Origin: Parablautia intestinalis
Lineage (GTDB): Bacteria; Bacillota; Clostridia; Lachnospirales; Lachnospiraceae
Assembly: GCA_003612395.1 (NCBI GenBank)
Contig: RAYQ01000004.1
Span: forward strand, 62,001 to 126,000
Direction of reading: 5' to 3'
Length of the DNA stretch: 64,000 nt
The notes beneath the pieces were generated by a model. It worked only from the letters and a program-made list of their open reading frames with translations, made no database searches and was not told where the DNA came from. The translations under genes and the position numbers were made by a program. This document shows positions 53,125-61,452 of this stretch, piece after piece. The stretch's first letter is position 1; each line of letters begins with the position of its first letter.

Positions 53125-53221
53125 ATGGCACCTCCTATTATAATCAGCCAAAACTGATTTTACTCGCTAACTTCGGCGGCGCATTAGCGCACTTTTGCCT
53201 CGTTATGCGGCATACACATGA
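53125..53221 (-). promoter_or_regulatory. Possible L21-type leader of the rplU operon
   Basis: The transcript leader of about 95 bases contains TGCCGC/GAGGCA-like and GTGCGCTAATGCGC pairings and ATCAG-TTTTGG-CTGAT just before the ribosome site. Many Firmicutes have an autoregulatory L21 leader at this place; match to that structure is not verified. Confidence 0.4.
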
Positions 53222-53250
53222 ACTATACCATTCACATATGACTTTGTCAA
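53222..53250 (-). promoter_or_regulatory. Strong promoter of rplU-prp-rpmA
   Basis: TTGACA (53250-53245), 17-base spacer, TATAGT (53227-53222) on the minus strand. Confidence 0.8.
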
Positions 53251-53324
53251 GATTTTTTTTAGTAATAGTTAGTTTGCTTTAAGCGGGAAAGCGCCGCAGG
53301 CGCCTTTGCAAATGGAGTACGAAT

Positions 53325-54899
53325 TTAATGTCCGTGACGCCCCATAAATTCCACCACAAGCCCGGTAAGACAGGTATCCTCATATTTTGTTCCCGGATAA
53401 ATGTCTTCTATTACAAACTCAAAATGGACGTCAACACCGTTCGCCGCTTTGATATCATTAATTGGAAGGGAAAAATACTGTGGGCGTATGGTATCTTCCA
53501 GCTCTAAATAGGCGTAAGGGGCATCTTCCACATATAGAAGCATCCTTTTGGCGCGGCTGTTTTCCTCCCATGTCTCCCGGTTTTTGGCATAGCCGTTTAC
53601 AACACATATCTTGGTGTAACGCATGTAACCGTCAAAAACATCCGGTTCAATATCGCCTTCATAAAAAAATACTTCTCCGTCCCATTTATCAGAATAACTG
53701 CATCCGGATGTAATGCGGATACTCTCGCCGATGCCATAATCTGCCGCTCCCTCCGCCCAGGATGTTTCACGGTCATAAATAAGATTTTTAGCCGCATATC
53801 TGCCATCCTGAGACGCCAGCTCGGAGCTGGCGGTAATCTCATACTTACCTCCGCTCATAGCGCAAAATTCACCGCAGGGTATATGCCATTCCGGAAATCC
53901 GAAATCCGGCGCATCGTCATCATAAGTAAATGCGCAGAAAAGCTCGTCATCCGCCGATTCTCCATAGAAAAAATTTTTTACCTCCGCAGTCAGCGTATAA
54001 GGTTCCTTTGGATAGCGGATGAGAGGCACATCGCTGCAATAGTCAGGGATCTCAACCGCCTCCATACCGTTTTCTGCTGCATAGGCTTCCAGCTGCTTTA
54101 GAGCCTTGCAGGGTTCTGTTTCATAATCCGACCGGTAGACCCTGTAACATAGATATTGTTTGGAAGAACAGCCTGCAAAAACCTCCCGGCCAAAGGAAGG
54201 CGCCGCATTGTCAAGCCATATTCCCCACAAATCCGGATTATCCGCAAAAGCCCTGTCCCCAACGATGACTTCTCTTCTTTCCACACTTTCCGAAAATTCT
54301 CCCAAATCATTCTCCGCCGCCGCATCTCCTGCCAGCTCAATCTTGAAGACGCCGCAGTTTCGGAAACATTCCTTCCCCACAGATACAACACCGGACGGAA
54401 GTGAGATTGCTTTAAAGCAGCTGCCTAAATCCACATTTTGGAACGCATTTGGAGCTATTTCTTTGACAACAACCCCTTCTAAAGTTTCCGGAAGGGTGAA
54501 ATAATAATAACTTTGGGTCAATTTTTTTATTTTTGCTGCAAAATCCTCTCCGAAATCGCCCCTAAAGCCCTTGATGACGGCGTAGTATTCATCGGCTAAA
54601 CCATCTTTTTGTGTATCATTATTTTCAGATTCTTTTATTCTGCAAATCTCATATTCATAACAATCTTCCAACATTTTCCCGTCTGTTTTGATTTCCCCAT
54701 TCATGTTATTTTGCGGTTTATCATTATCTGCATTATCTTTATCCTTACTGCTTTCAGCTTTTTTAGCATATTCTTTGGCAGAGATGACATTTATCGTTTC
54801 CTGACCGCCGGTTTTTTTAGCCAAACCGCATCCGGTCAGGCTGCATTCAATAAAAACAATTGCCATCAATAATACCGATAATAAATTTTCTTTTTTCAT
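53325..54899 (-). CDS. Cell-surface lipoprotein with BspA-like LRRs and a discoidin-like domain
   Basis: A 524-residue exported lipoprotein: signal peptide ending LTGC with Cys24, a Lys/Asp/Asn-rich linker (about residues 30-70), then leucine-rich repeats of the BspA/LRR_5 type (IAPNAFQNVD, VGKECFRNCG, VGDRAFADNP, FGREVFAGCS; about residues 140-250). The C-terminal third includes NLIYDRETSWAEGAADYGIGESI, the pattern of discoidin-like or NADase-type glycan-binding domains. Probably binds a surface or host glycan or protein. ATG 54899 follows AGGAAGGT. A 22-bp perfect palindrome lies about 100 bases upstream. Function inferred from domains. Confidence 0.78.
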   Translation of the reverse strand: MKKENLLSVLLMAIVFIECSLTGCGLAKKTGGQETINVISAKEYAKKAESSKDKDNADNDKPQNNMNGEIKTDGKMLEDCYEYEICRIKESENNDTQKDGLADEYYAVIKGFRGDFGEDFAAKIKKLTQSYYYFTLPETLEGVVVKEIAPNAFQNVDLGSCFKAISLPSGVVSVGKECFRNCGVFKIELAGDAAAENDLGEFSESVERREVIVGDRAFADNPDLWGIWLDNAAPSFGREVFAGCSSKQYLCYRVYRSDYETEPCKALKQLEAYAAENGMEAVEIPDYCSDVPLIRYPKEPYTLTAEVKNFFYGESADDELFCAFTYDDDAPDFGFPEWHIPCGEFCAMSGGKYEITASSELASQDGRYAAKNLIYDRETSWAEGAADYGIGESIRITSGCSYSDKWDGEVFFYEGDIEPDVFDGYMRYTKICVVNGYAKNRETWEENSRAKRMLLYVEDAPYAYLELEDTIRPQYFSLPINDIKAANGVDVHFEFVIEDIYPGTKYEDTCLTGLVVEFMGRHGH

Positions 54900-55248
54900 T
54901 GCAAAATACCTTCCTGATTTTATTACAACAAGACGTCTCGAAAAGTGTGGTGCTTACAAAATTATCCAAAATATGTCAGCAAATCATTATTAAAATGCCA
55001 GCATAACAACACGTGTTGTTATGTAAACAATAACGCATGTTTTAACCCGTATTTGTATACTTATGTGTAAAAAAGATAAGAAATTTCTATATTTTATTTA
55101 GTATAAATTTGTTTTAAAAGTTTTTTTGGGAATATTTTATCTAATTTTAAAAAGTTCACTTGTTATTGATATAAATTGTCTGAAAATTGATTGACTATTG
55201 CAAGTTGTGGGAGGGAAAAAGAAGTATTTTATGTCACTTTTTGTCTAA
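54900..55248. other. AT-rich region upstream of the lipoprotein gene
   Basis: No gene. It contains the 22-bp palindrome at 55002-55023 and long A/T runs; a clear promoter could not be fixed. Confidence 0.55.
55002..55023. promoter_or_regulatory. 22-bp perfect palindrome, operator-like
   Basis: CATAACAACAC followed directly by its reverse complement GTGTTGTTATG, without spacer. Its position upstream of the lipoprotein gene suits a dimeric regulator site. Confidence 0.55.
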
Positions 55249-56086
55249 TCAGAGCCAGTATTGCCTCCAATAATCCAGTTCGGGATAAAGTGCTTTAACT
55301 TCATCATATCCATTTTCAATGTTATGTTCCCGGACAAGTTCTTCCATTTCATATAGTATAACACATCCTTTCCAGCTCCATGTGCCTCAATCTGATATTC
55401 CGGCTTCTTCGTGAGCTCATATTCTCCCTTTACCACCTCATAAACCAGAACATATTGGTTAAAAGCTCCGGACTGCTCACAGGAAACCATCTGTTCTTTA
55501 TAAAACTCCAGATAAACAGGCTGTGTGGGGAAAGATGGGTAATATTCGAATTCTTTACCATTCCAGATAAGGCCTCGGTAATTCCCTCAGTTTCCTGCGA
55601 TTCCCCAATTGCTTTCTGCATGGATCAGCAAGTCATTTTTCCCGTTAAAATTAATATCTTCCCAATAAATATAATAATTTCCCAAGCTGTCAGGTGTCAT
55701 TTCGTATCATGGGATAACAAGATGCTGCAACGAAACTTTTTTCCTTCCCAATTGCCTTCCAAAAGTACATGATATTGCTCCCGTTCCAGCTTTTTTACCA
55801 CGAAAGTACAGCAATTCAATTCTTCCTGGTTTTACATCATTTTTAGCTTCTTTCGGTAAAAATTTCATTTCCACGGAGCAGCTGTTACTTACATGGTTAT
55901 CCCGTTTTCGCTTTAAGACATAAGCTAATTTCCCAGTATTAAAATCGTAATCCTGCTTGCCATTAAAAGCATACGCTTTTGTGCCATGGCTGCATTTTCG
56001 GTTCTGCCCTGATACAAACCATATCCAAGCCCCGGGCATGTTATAAAAAATACAGCTATAATGCCATATAATATTTTGGTTTTCAT
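55249..56086 (-). pseudogene. Decayed gene for an exported protein (several frameshifts and a stop)
   Basis: Reading from ATG 56086 the product starts with a hydrophobic signal segment (MKTKILYGIIAVFFITC). The frame is lost near 55975, 55780, 55700 and 55340, and an in-frame TGA occurs near 55600. Joined across frames, the product is about 270 residues, contains YIYWEDINFNGKNDLLIH, similar to the Asp-rich element of XAC2610-like or calcium-binding repeat proteins, and ends ELDYWRQYWL. The start overlaps the LysM gene as ATGA, so it was the third gene of that operon. At least four lesions make a single base error unlikely. Confidence 0.75.
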
Positions 56087-57075
56087 TTTCCTTTATTACC
56101 TTCATTTTCATCCATGTCCGAAACTTTTTCAAGTTTGGAATTAAAATACTCATCTATAAAAGGAAAAGGATTGAACATGCCTGTCATCTCCCATTTTTCC
56201 ATAGGTGAAATGCTCATATTGGAATCATTGACAGTAAAATGCTCAAAATTCCCTGTATCAAAATGCTCCTCAAAAGAAGAGGTTATATAGCGTACACACC
56301 CCTGTATATCATAATCAAAGGCGAATCCCACAAACTCTGCCTGAATATGGTCCGTCAGTTTCATACCCACGCACACTCTGCAAACCAAAGAAGGATAATC
56401 GGGGCTTATATGCCAGAGGAAAGAATAGAGACAGATTTCTCCTGTCCCATCGCCCTGATTTCTCATCTTATAATGTTCAAAACAAAAGTCTGATACCTGC
56501 GCTCCATAATTTTTATCAGCGTAATTTGTAATTTTTTGTATGCACTTTTCCCAGCCATTAACGGTTTTGGAGGTATTCTTTTCCTTATCCCGTATCAAAC
56601 AGGCAACCACACCGTCTCCACGCATTACAAAGTTTGCCCAGGCCTTTCCTGCGTCCATATATCCCACCGTCCAGCCATAAGGCATATCCATGGAAAATTC
56701 GCCCATCTGAACACCGCCATATTTTGCTTCCGTTCTTTCGATATAACATGTCCGGGCTGTCTTAAGCTTCATCCCCGGATAAATAAGACTTGGATTTATG
56801 AAAAGTTCCCGGTTAGCATCCACAAGCTTCCTGTAAAGGCGCCCTTCCCCCCACAGCGAACGCGAAATTTTCCAAAGGCTGTCGCCCGGAAGAACGGTAT
56901 AATCCTCCGCCGCTTCTTCCAGCACCATATAAGACTCCTCTGAATCGGGGTTTTTCTTATACGACACAGGATATTCCCGCTCATTTGCCCAAACAGCTAT
57001 TTCAGGTAAAAGAACTGAAAAAAGCGCCATCCCGCACAGACAAATCAAAATCTTTTTTAATATTCGAAATTCCAT
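56083..57075 (-). CDS. Exported LysM-domain protein
   Basis: A 330-residue protein with a signal peptide (cleavage likely near residue 30, after VWA), one LysM domain (about residues 58-105: YTVLPGDSLWKISRSLWGEG ... LIYPGMKLK) and a C-terminal domain of about 210 residues that I do not recognise. LysM suggests peptidoglycan binding. ATG 57075 overlaps the end of the upstream gene by 19 bases, and the stop overlaps the following pseudogene, so the three form one operon on the minus strand. Confidence 0.75.
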   Translation of the reverse strand: MEFRILKKILICLCGMALFSVLLPEIAVWANEREYPVSYKKNPDSEESYMVLEEAAEDYTVLPGDSLWKISRSLWGEGRLYRKLVDANRELFINPSLIYPGMKLKTARTCYIERTEAKYGGVQMGEFSMDMPYGWTVGYMDAGKAWANFVMRGDGVVACLIRDKEKNTSKTVNGWEKCIQKITNYADKNYGAQVSDFCFEHYKMRNQGDGTGEICLYSFLWHISPDYPSLVCRVCVGMKLTDHIQAEFVGFAFDYDIQGCVRYITSSFEEHFDTGNFEHFTVNDSNMSISPMEKWEMTGMFNPFPFIDEYFNSKLEKVSDMDENEGNKGK

Positions 57076-58067
57076 ACACCCGCATCCTTTCCCAGCCAGA
57101 TATTTTCCATCTTATCCTCACAGGGAAGAACTTCCCCGGCCGCCTTCGAATTATCATACCTTTCCCAAAAAACACTTTCCTTGCGAAAAGGCTCTATTTC
57201 CTCCAAAGTGAGCTTTGCGCAATAGCTTCTTTTAACAGGCTTATAGGTATAAGCATATTCCAAAACCGGATCAAGAGAAACCCCAACCACAAAGTTTTTA
57301 TCTTCCGTAACATAGAAAAAAGGACTGCAGAAAAAATTAGCATTCATTTCTTCGTTTTCCTGTAAAAACCACGACAAAAGCGTCTCAAGTTCCTCATCGT
57401 TCCCATAATCCTCATCCTGTTCATCGCAGTAGGCTTCATCCCAAAGCTTAATGAACCGTTTATTTATTTCCAGTATATCTTGAAGCTCATAGCTTTCTCC
57501 TGTAAGCAGATCTACCGTAAGAGCCCTTTCTGTACCATTCGTCATCCAGATAGGATGTCCGGCAGAATAATATTCCTGATAATCCATGCTTAAAAGGTAT
57601 TGACTGTGAAATGTAACATCGCAATTTACATCACTGCAAAACACGGAGAAATACTCTTTTTGGAAATTTTTTACCGCATCGGAAGGCTCAAGGTGCCAGT
57701 AATTTACTCTGTCCATAGCCGTATCATACATCAACTTGTTCAGAGACTCCTGCACTGTATCCGAAGCTCCTTCCAGCCGGGGATATTCCACTGTAATAAC
57801 GTCCCAATAATCATATTGTTCCGAATACTCCACATAATATTGCTCCTTTTGAACGATATAATTCTGACACCCCTTTGACGGATAAAGGTAAAGAAATGTA
57901 CCGAACACCCCCATACCTATAAGAATAAATAAAAGAACCGCCAGAAACAACATGCCTTTTTGCCTGTTTTTCTGTTTTGGCAGTCCGTCCCGAATTTCCT
58001 GGCTATCAGATTCAGGGGATATTTCCACCCTGTCGTCTCCACCTGGCTGTTCTCTTTTGTCCTCCAT
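57057..58067 (-). CDS. Single-pass membrane protein with DUF4163/DUF3298-like region
   Basis: A 336-residue protein: charged cytoplasmic N-terminus (about residues 1-36), one membrane segment (37-62) and an extracytoplasmic domain. The part VEYPRLEGASDTVQESLNKL, then YQEYYSAGHPIWMTN and LLTGESYELQDIL, resembles the DUF4163-DUF3298 pair found in RsiV-type anti-sigma factors and related proteins; the lysozyme-binding role of RsiV is not shown here and no sigma-factor gene is adjacent. ATG 58067 follows AGGAGGTATAA. First gene of the operon with the LysM gene and the pseudogene. Confidence 0.65.
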   Translation of the reverse strand: MEDKREQPGGDDRVEISPESDSQEIRDGLPKQKNRQKGMLFLAVLLFILIGMGVFGTFLYLYPSKGCQNYIVQKEQYYVEYSEQYDYWDVITVEYPRLEGASDTVQESLNKLMYDTAMDRVNYWHLEPSDAVKNFQKEYFSVFCSDVNCDVTFHSQYLLSMDYQEYYSAGHPIWMTNGTERALTVDLLTGESYELQDILEINKRFIKLWDEAYCDEQDEDYGNDEELETLLSWFLQENEEMNANFFCSPFFYVTEDKNFVVGVSLDPVLEYAYTYKPVKRSYCAKLTLEEIEPFRKESVFWERYDNSKAAGEVLPCEDKMENIWLGKDAGVWNFEY

Positions 58068-58246
58068 TTATACCTCCTTGCCAGGGCATTTTTTCAAAGA
58101 CCGTTATCCGAACCTTAAATTTTACCCTGCGATTATTTATATTATACTTTTTGATTGCATCAAAGTTGTATCATATTTGCATCATTTTCACATCATCTCA
58201 TCGCTCACTAAAAAAAGACAGCACACTCCGCAAAATATCTGTAGCT

Positions 58247-58285
58247 AACAAACACTGTCACGCTTCGCGGATCAGCTTATTATAA
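58247..58285 (+). repeat. 39-bp repeat copy close to the family consensus
   Basis: CTG (58255-58257) and CAG (58273-58275), TC and GA, CGC and GCG pair around loop TTC, with two single-base bulges; ends in GCTTATTATAA. Confidence 0.8.
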
Positions 58286-58652
58286 AAAAATGTATACCTA
58301 TAAACAGAATGCCAACTATTAAACTGACTTGGTCAGTCATCAAACCCGAAAACGCACATCAAAACCTTCTTCTTGACTGACTCGTTCACGCTTTTTAAAT
58401 ATTCTATTTTTTGAAATATCATTCAGAAATTCTGTATATAAAATAACATAAGAATGCTTATTTGCATCTAAAAGGGAGTACTATCCTTTTGCCTGATAGC
58501 ATAATTGAAAAATTTTTGTGTATTTTTTGATTTAGATAATCTGCTTTTATCTTTCTTTTTATTCGTTTATGTATCTCACATGGAATTAAATTGTAACTTA
58601 ATATTTTTATCCAACATTATCCAAAAACTTCTATATGCAGTCTACGCCAAAA

Positions 58653-58685
58653 AAAGATACCTCAGGATTAACCTGAAATATCTTT
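58653..58685 (-). terminator. Terminator of rng
   Basis: Hairpin AAAGATA..TCAGG / CCTGA..TATCTTT (58653-58685), followed on the minus strand by TTTTTTTGG. Confidence 0.75.
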
Positions 58686-58756
58686 TTCAACCATACTCTG
58701 ATATTCATATTTAACTTAAAACATATATTGCCGCATTTTTCGCAGCCAGTTTATAA

Positions 58757-60043
58757 TTAGAAGAAATCCGCAAGAGGCTTTCGCACTTTTTTACGGGTAA
58801 TTTCCACTATTCCCAGAGCAGTCATATCCACAAGTCTTGTCTTGACTTTATCTTCTTTCAGACATGTATCCAGATATTCAAGTAATGTCCGCTTTTCTTC
58901 CCTGGAATCCATGTTAATAAAGTCTACCATAATCATACCCGAATAATTTCTGATACGGAGCTGCCTGGCTACCTCCTGTGCCGCTTCCAAATTCACCTTC
59001 AAATAATAACTACCAGCTGCTTTGCTGCCAGCCTTGCTGCTGGCTTTGCTACTGGCTTTGCCAGTGTTTACATCAATCACCACCATAGCCTCTGTTGGTT
59101 CAATCACCAGATACCCTCCGCAGCGGAGCCATACCTTCTTTCCAAGGGCTTCCTGCAGATGGGTTTCCAGACTGTACAATTTGGAGAGGGGAAGCATACT
59201 ATCCTGATAAAGCCGTATTTTCTTATCCTGAATCCCCGTAAGTTCGGCTGTAAGTAATTGATATACTTTAGCCTCATCGGTTACAATTTCATCATAAAGG
59301 TTCAGCGGAATGTTTTTGATCAGGCCAAGGATCTCCGGTTCCCGATGATAGAGGCAGGAATAAACGGTCCGATGTTTATACACATTCGTAAGGGTGTCAA
59401 ATATGCTGATAAAAGCTTTCATCTCGTCCAAAAGCGGTTCCGGACTTTCCAGGTTTCCCGCATTGGTGCGGATTGTAAAATGATACTGCCTGCGTCCTTC
59501 AGTCTCCTTTGTCTGAGACGGTAATCCGTCTTTGGATGAACTGTCAGAAAGGCAGCGTTTTATCAATAAGCCGGCTCGCGCAGCGTGACGGCGCTTGATT
59601 TCCTCCCCAATCTGCTTTTTCTTTTCCTGATTCAGCTTTTGCGAAAAGGTAATTCCATTTCCAAAGTAATCACAAACACAATATTGTCCTGTCAGAGAGA
59701 GCCTTTCAGATGCCGTGGGCTGTTTCGTCTTTAACGCTTCCCCTGCAATTTGAACCACAATTTCATCTCCCTGGCGAAGAGGCGCATTTTCCATTAACTC
59801 CCTGTTTGCACACAGAATTTTCCCGCACCTTCCAAGAGACAGGAAAGCCATTTCGTTACCTGAAACTGAAAGGAATGCACCGTTTATGCCGGGAACAATA
59901 TCCCTGACCTTTGCCAGATAAATATTTCCCAATATGGACTCTGCTTCGGGCAATGGCGCTGTTTCCATAAGATATGGTCTTTTCTCATCAAATACGGTAA
60001 GCAAAAGTCTGTTATTTTTTTTAGTAATGATTATTTTACCCAT
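58757..60043 (-). CDS. rng: Ribonuclease G/E family protein, with inserted segments
   Basis: Endoribonuclease that processes rRNA and mRNA 5' ends. The S1 domain (LGNIYLAKVRDIVPGINGAF) is at the N-terminus. The catalytic Asp residues lie in VVIDVNTGKA and MIMVDFINMDS. 428 residues from ATG 60043; a TTG at 60067 is the alternative. Two oddities: the segment HAARAGLLIKRC is coded by a copy of the 39-bp repeat, within about 40 extra residues before TIRTNAG; and after the first catalytic Asp an Ser-Lys-Ala repeat (SKASSKASSKAGSKA) replaces the usual loop. Both keep the frame, so the enzyme may still work. Confidence 0.88.
   Translation of the reverse strand: MGKIIITKKNNRLLLTVFDEKRPYLMETAPLPEAESILGNIYLAKVRDIVPGINGAFLSVSGNEMAFLSLGRCGKILCANRELMENAPLRQGDEIVVQIAGEALKTKQPTASERLSLTGQYCVCDYFGNGITFSQKLNQEKKKQIGEEIKRRHAARAGLLIKRCLSDSSSKDGLPSQTKETEGRRQYHFTIRTNAGNLESPEPLLDEMKAFISIFDTLTNVYKHRTVYSCLYHREPEILGLIKNIPLNLYDEIVTDEAKVYQLLTAELTGIQDKKIRLYQDSMLPLSKLYSLETHLQEALGKKVWLRCGGYLVIEPTEAMVVIDVNTGKASSKASSKAGSKAAGSYYLKVNLEAAQEVARQLRIRNYSGMIMVDFINMDSREEKRTLLEYLDTCLKEDKVKTRLVDMTALGIVEITRKKVRKPLADFF
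59009..59056 (-). repeat. 12-bp tandem repeat inside rng (Ser-Lys-Ala codons)
   Basis: Units of the type GCCAGCCTTGCT, GCTGGCTTTGCT, ACTGGCTTTGCC follow each other on the plus strand. They encode the Ser-Lys-Ala stretch next to the active site. Confidence 0.6.
59561..59599 (-). repeat. 39-bp repeat copy inside rng
   Basis: On the minus strand GCCGTCACGCTGCGCGAGCCGGC then TTATTGATA; outer arms GCCG/CGGC. Read in frame by rng. Confidence 0.8.
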
Positions 60044-60079
60044 CAGCTCTTCTTTTCCGGACCCCAAAATTCTTTTTCT

Positions 60080-60601
60080 TCAAACTATTTTTTCTAAAAT
60101 CCAGCTGTCTGCTATCCCGGCCGCCTGTGACGGTGACAGGTTCGTGGTGTCAAGCAACGTAATGCGGGGGGAGGTCTTATCTGCGTTTTGCTTCAGCCAG
60201 TTGTTGAAGTCAAGGGAGCTTTTAATCCATCCCTCTTCATTTACTTTTCGCCCATTACGCATACGATCTTCAAGAACTTCATCCCCGCATACGGCGGCCA
60301 GATAATAAATATCTGAAAACATTTCTCTTTCAGGCTGATTCTCAAATTGCTTGGGAATGGCGCACCCGCAAAGGACAACAGGCTTTCCTATCTGGGATAT
60401 ATTAGCACACATTCTCATCCACAGTCTGCGATAAGCGCAATAATCATCCTCCGGCGTATTGTACATATCATTCCATAACAAGTCGCTCTCCATCACGATA
60501 TAGTCTTTCTCGTGAAGAAACAATTGTTCACAAAGAGTTGATTTGCCTACGCAGGATGCGCCAGTAATAATAAATAATGGCTGTTTGTTTGTCGGTTTCA
60601 T
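60080..60601 (-). CDS. P-loop kinase-like protein
   Basis: A 173-residue AAA/kinase-like protein with Walker A GASCVGKST near residue 15 and a possible lid Arg-rich stretch (EDRMRNGRKVNEEGW). It resembles small nucleoside or shikimate-type kinases of unknown substrate. ATG 60601 follows AGGAGG. It interrupts the usual TIGR03936-rng neighbourhood, which suggests a later insertion. Confidence 0.7.
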   Translation of the reverse strand: MKPTNKQPLFIITGASCVGKSTLCEQLFLHEKDYIVMESDLLWNDMYNTPEDDYCAYRRLWMRMCANISQIGKPVVLCGCAIPKQFENQPEREMFSDIYYLAAVCGDEVLEDRMRNGRKVNEEGWIKSSLDFNNWLKQNADKTSPRITLLDTTNLSPSQAAGIADSWILEKIV

Positions 60602-60693
60602 AAAAACTTCCTCCTGCTTAATTCAGGATAACTTATCATTTTTCCACCACATACACCAAAAAGGCGTTCTCGTTAAAAATATATAGTAAAACT

Positions 60694-61371
60694 CTATACA
60701 ATAAGCGGCACAAGCCGGCCGTTTTCTGCTCTTTTATAAGTTTCCACCCGGTGAATTCTGAAAGGATACTCAGGCAAAACCGTACCTGTCCGTTCAAAAA
60801 AGGTCTCCATCACAAATTCCGGTTTAATATTGCTGCCACTGCCTGCATCCACCAGCATGTAGACTTTGTCCCCACGGACCTCAAGCTGATAAATACTTTC
60901 CTTTAAATCAATCTCTCTCTGTCCCTTTTTGGTTTTCTTTACCACCGGAATATGAGACTGTTGATAAAAGGATAAAAACGCATCCTTCCAATTTGAAGGT
61001 AAAATGAATTTGTCGCTGAACGCTACCAGGTAAGAAGCCCCGGATACACTTGCCATGGCGTTTCCTTCCCCTTTATCCAGAAAACGGACCTGCAGAACAT
61101 CGATTCCTTCCACCATTACCTGATTAAGCCTTTGCAGCATATCCGCCTCATCCGTAAAAGAGTTTACCTCCATATCAAAATATTCTCCATCACTGGTATG
61201 ACCCACGGATAAGGGGGAAGCAAAGGACATAATCTGGTGTGGGCTGAAGCCCTCCGAATAAGCCACATCAATCCCCGCCCGTCTGACAGCCTTTTGAAAA
61301 TAATGCATAATATCCAAATGTCCAATAAATTTAACCGGGCCATATTTGGAAAATTTAACTCTCACTTTCAT
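60694..61371 (-). CDS. TIGR03936 family protein (DUF2344), partner of the radical SAM protein
   Basis: A 225-residue protein that starts VRVKFSKYGPVKFIGHLDIM, the hallmark of DUF2344, with GFSPHQIMSFASPLSVG following. In many Firmicutes it lies directly after the TIGR03960 radical SAM gene, as here, or is fused to it; both are thought to act together on an RNA or protein target not yet known. ATG 61371 follows GGAGGGAG. Confidence 0.9.
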   Translation of the reverse strand: MKVRVKFSKYGPVKFIGHLDIMHYFQKAVRRAGIDVAYSEGFSPHQIMSFASPLSVGHTSDGEYFDMEVNSFTDEADMLQRLNQVMVEGIDVLQVRFLDKGEGNAMASVSGASYLVAFSDKFILPSNWKDAFLSFYQQSHIPVVKKTKKGQREIDLKESIYQLEVRGDKVYMLVDAGSGSNIKPEFVMETFFERTGTVLPEYPFRIHRVETYKRAENGRLVPLIV

Positions 61372-61413
61372 AACGATTCTCCCTCCTTATAGTAAACAAC
61401 ATTTATGATTTCA

Positions 61414-61452
61414 TTACTATAAGCCGGCTAACGAAGTGCAGCAGCATTTGTT
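61414..61452 (-). repeat. 39-bp repeat copy supplying the stop codon of the radical SAM gene
   Basis: On the minus strand AACAAATGCTGCTGCAC-TTC-GT...AGCCGGCTTATAGTAA. The TAG stop of the radical SAM gene at 61430-61428 is within it. Confidence 0.75.

Larger units (their letters stand above)
58068..58756. other. AT-rich intergenic region of about 690 bases
   Basis: It contains a 39-bp repeat (58247-58285) and the rng terminator (58653-58685). A 69-codon plus-strand frame at 58505-58714 has no ribosome site and runs through the terminator, so it is not called. Otherwise nothing is recognised. Confidence 0.6.

Noticed and set aside
58505..58714. Plus-strand frame of 69 codons in the gap before rng
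   Set aside because: No ribosome site, composition reflects AT-rich DNA, and it crosses the rng terminator.
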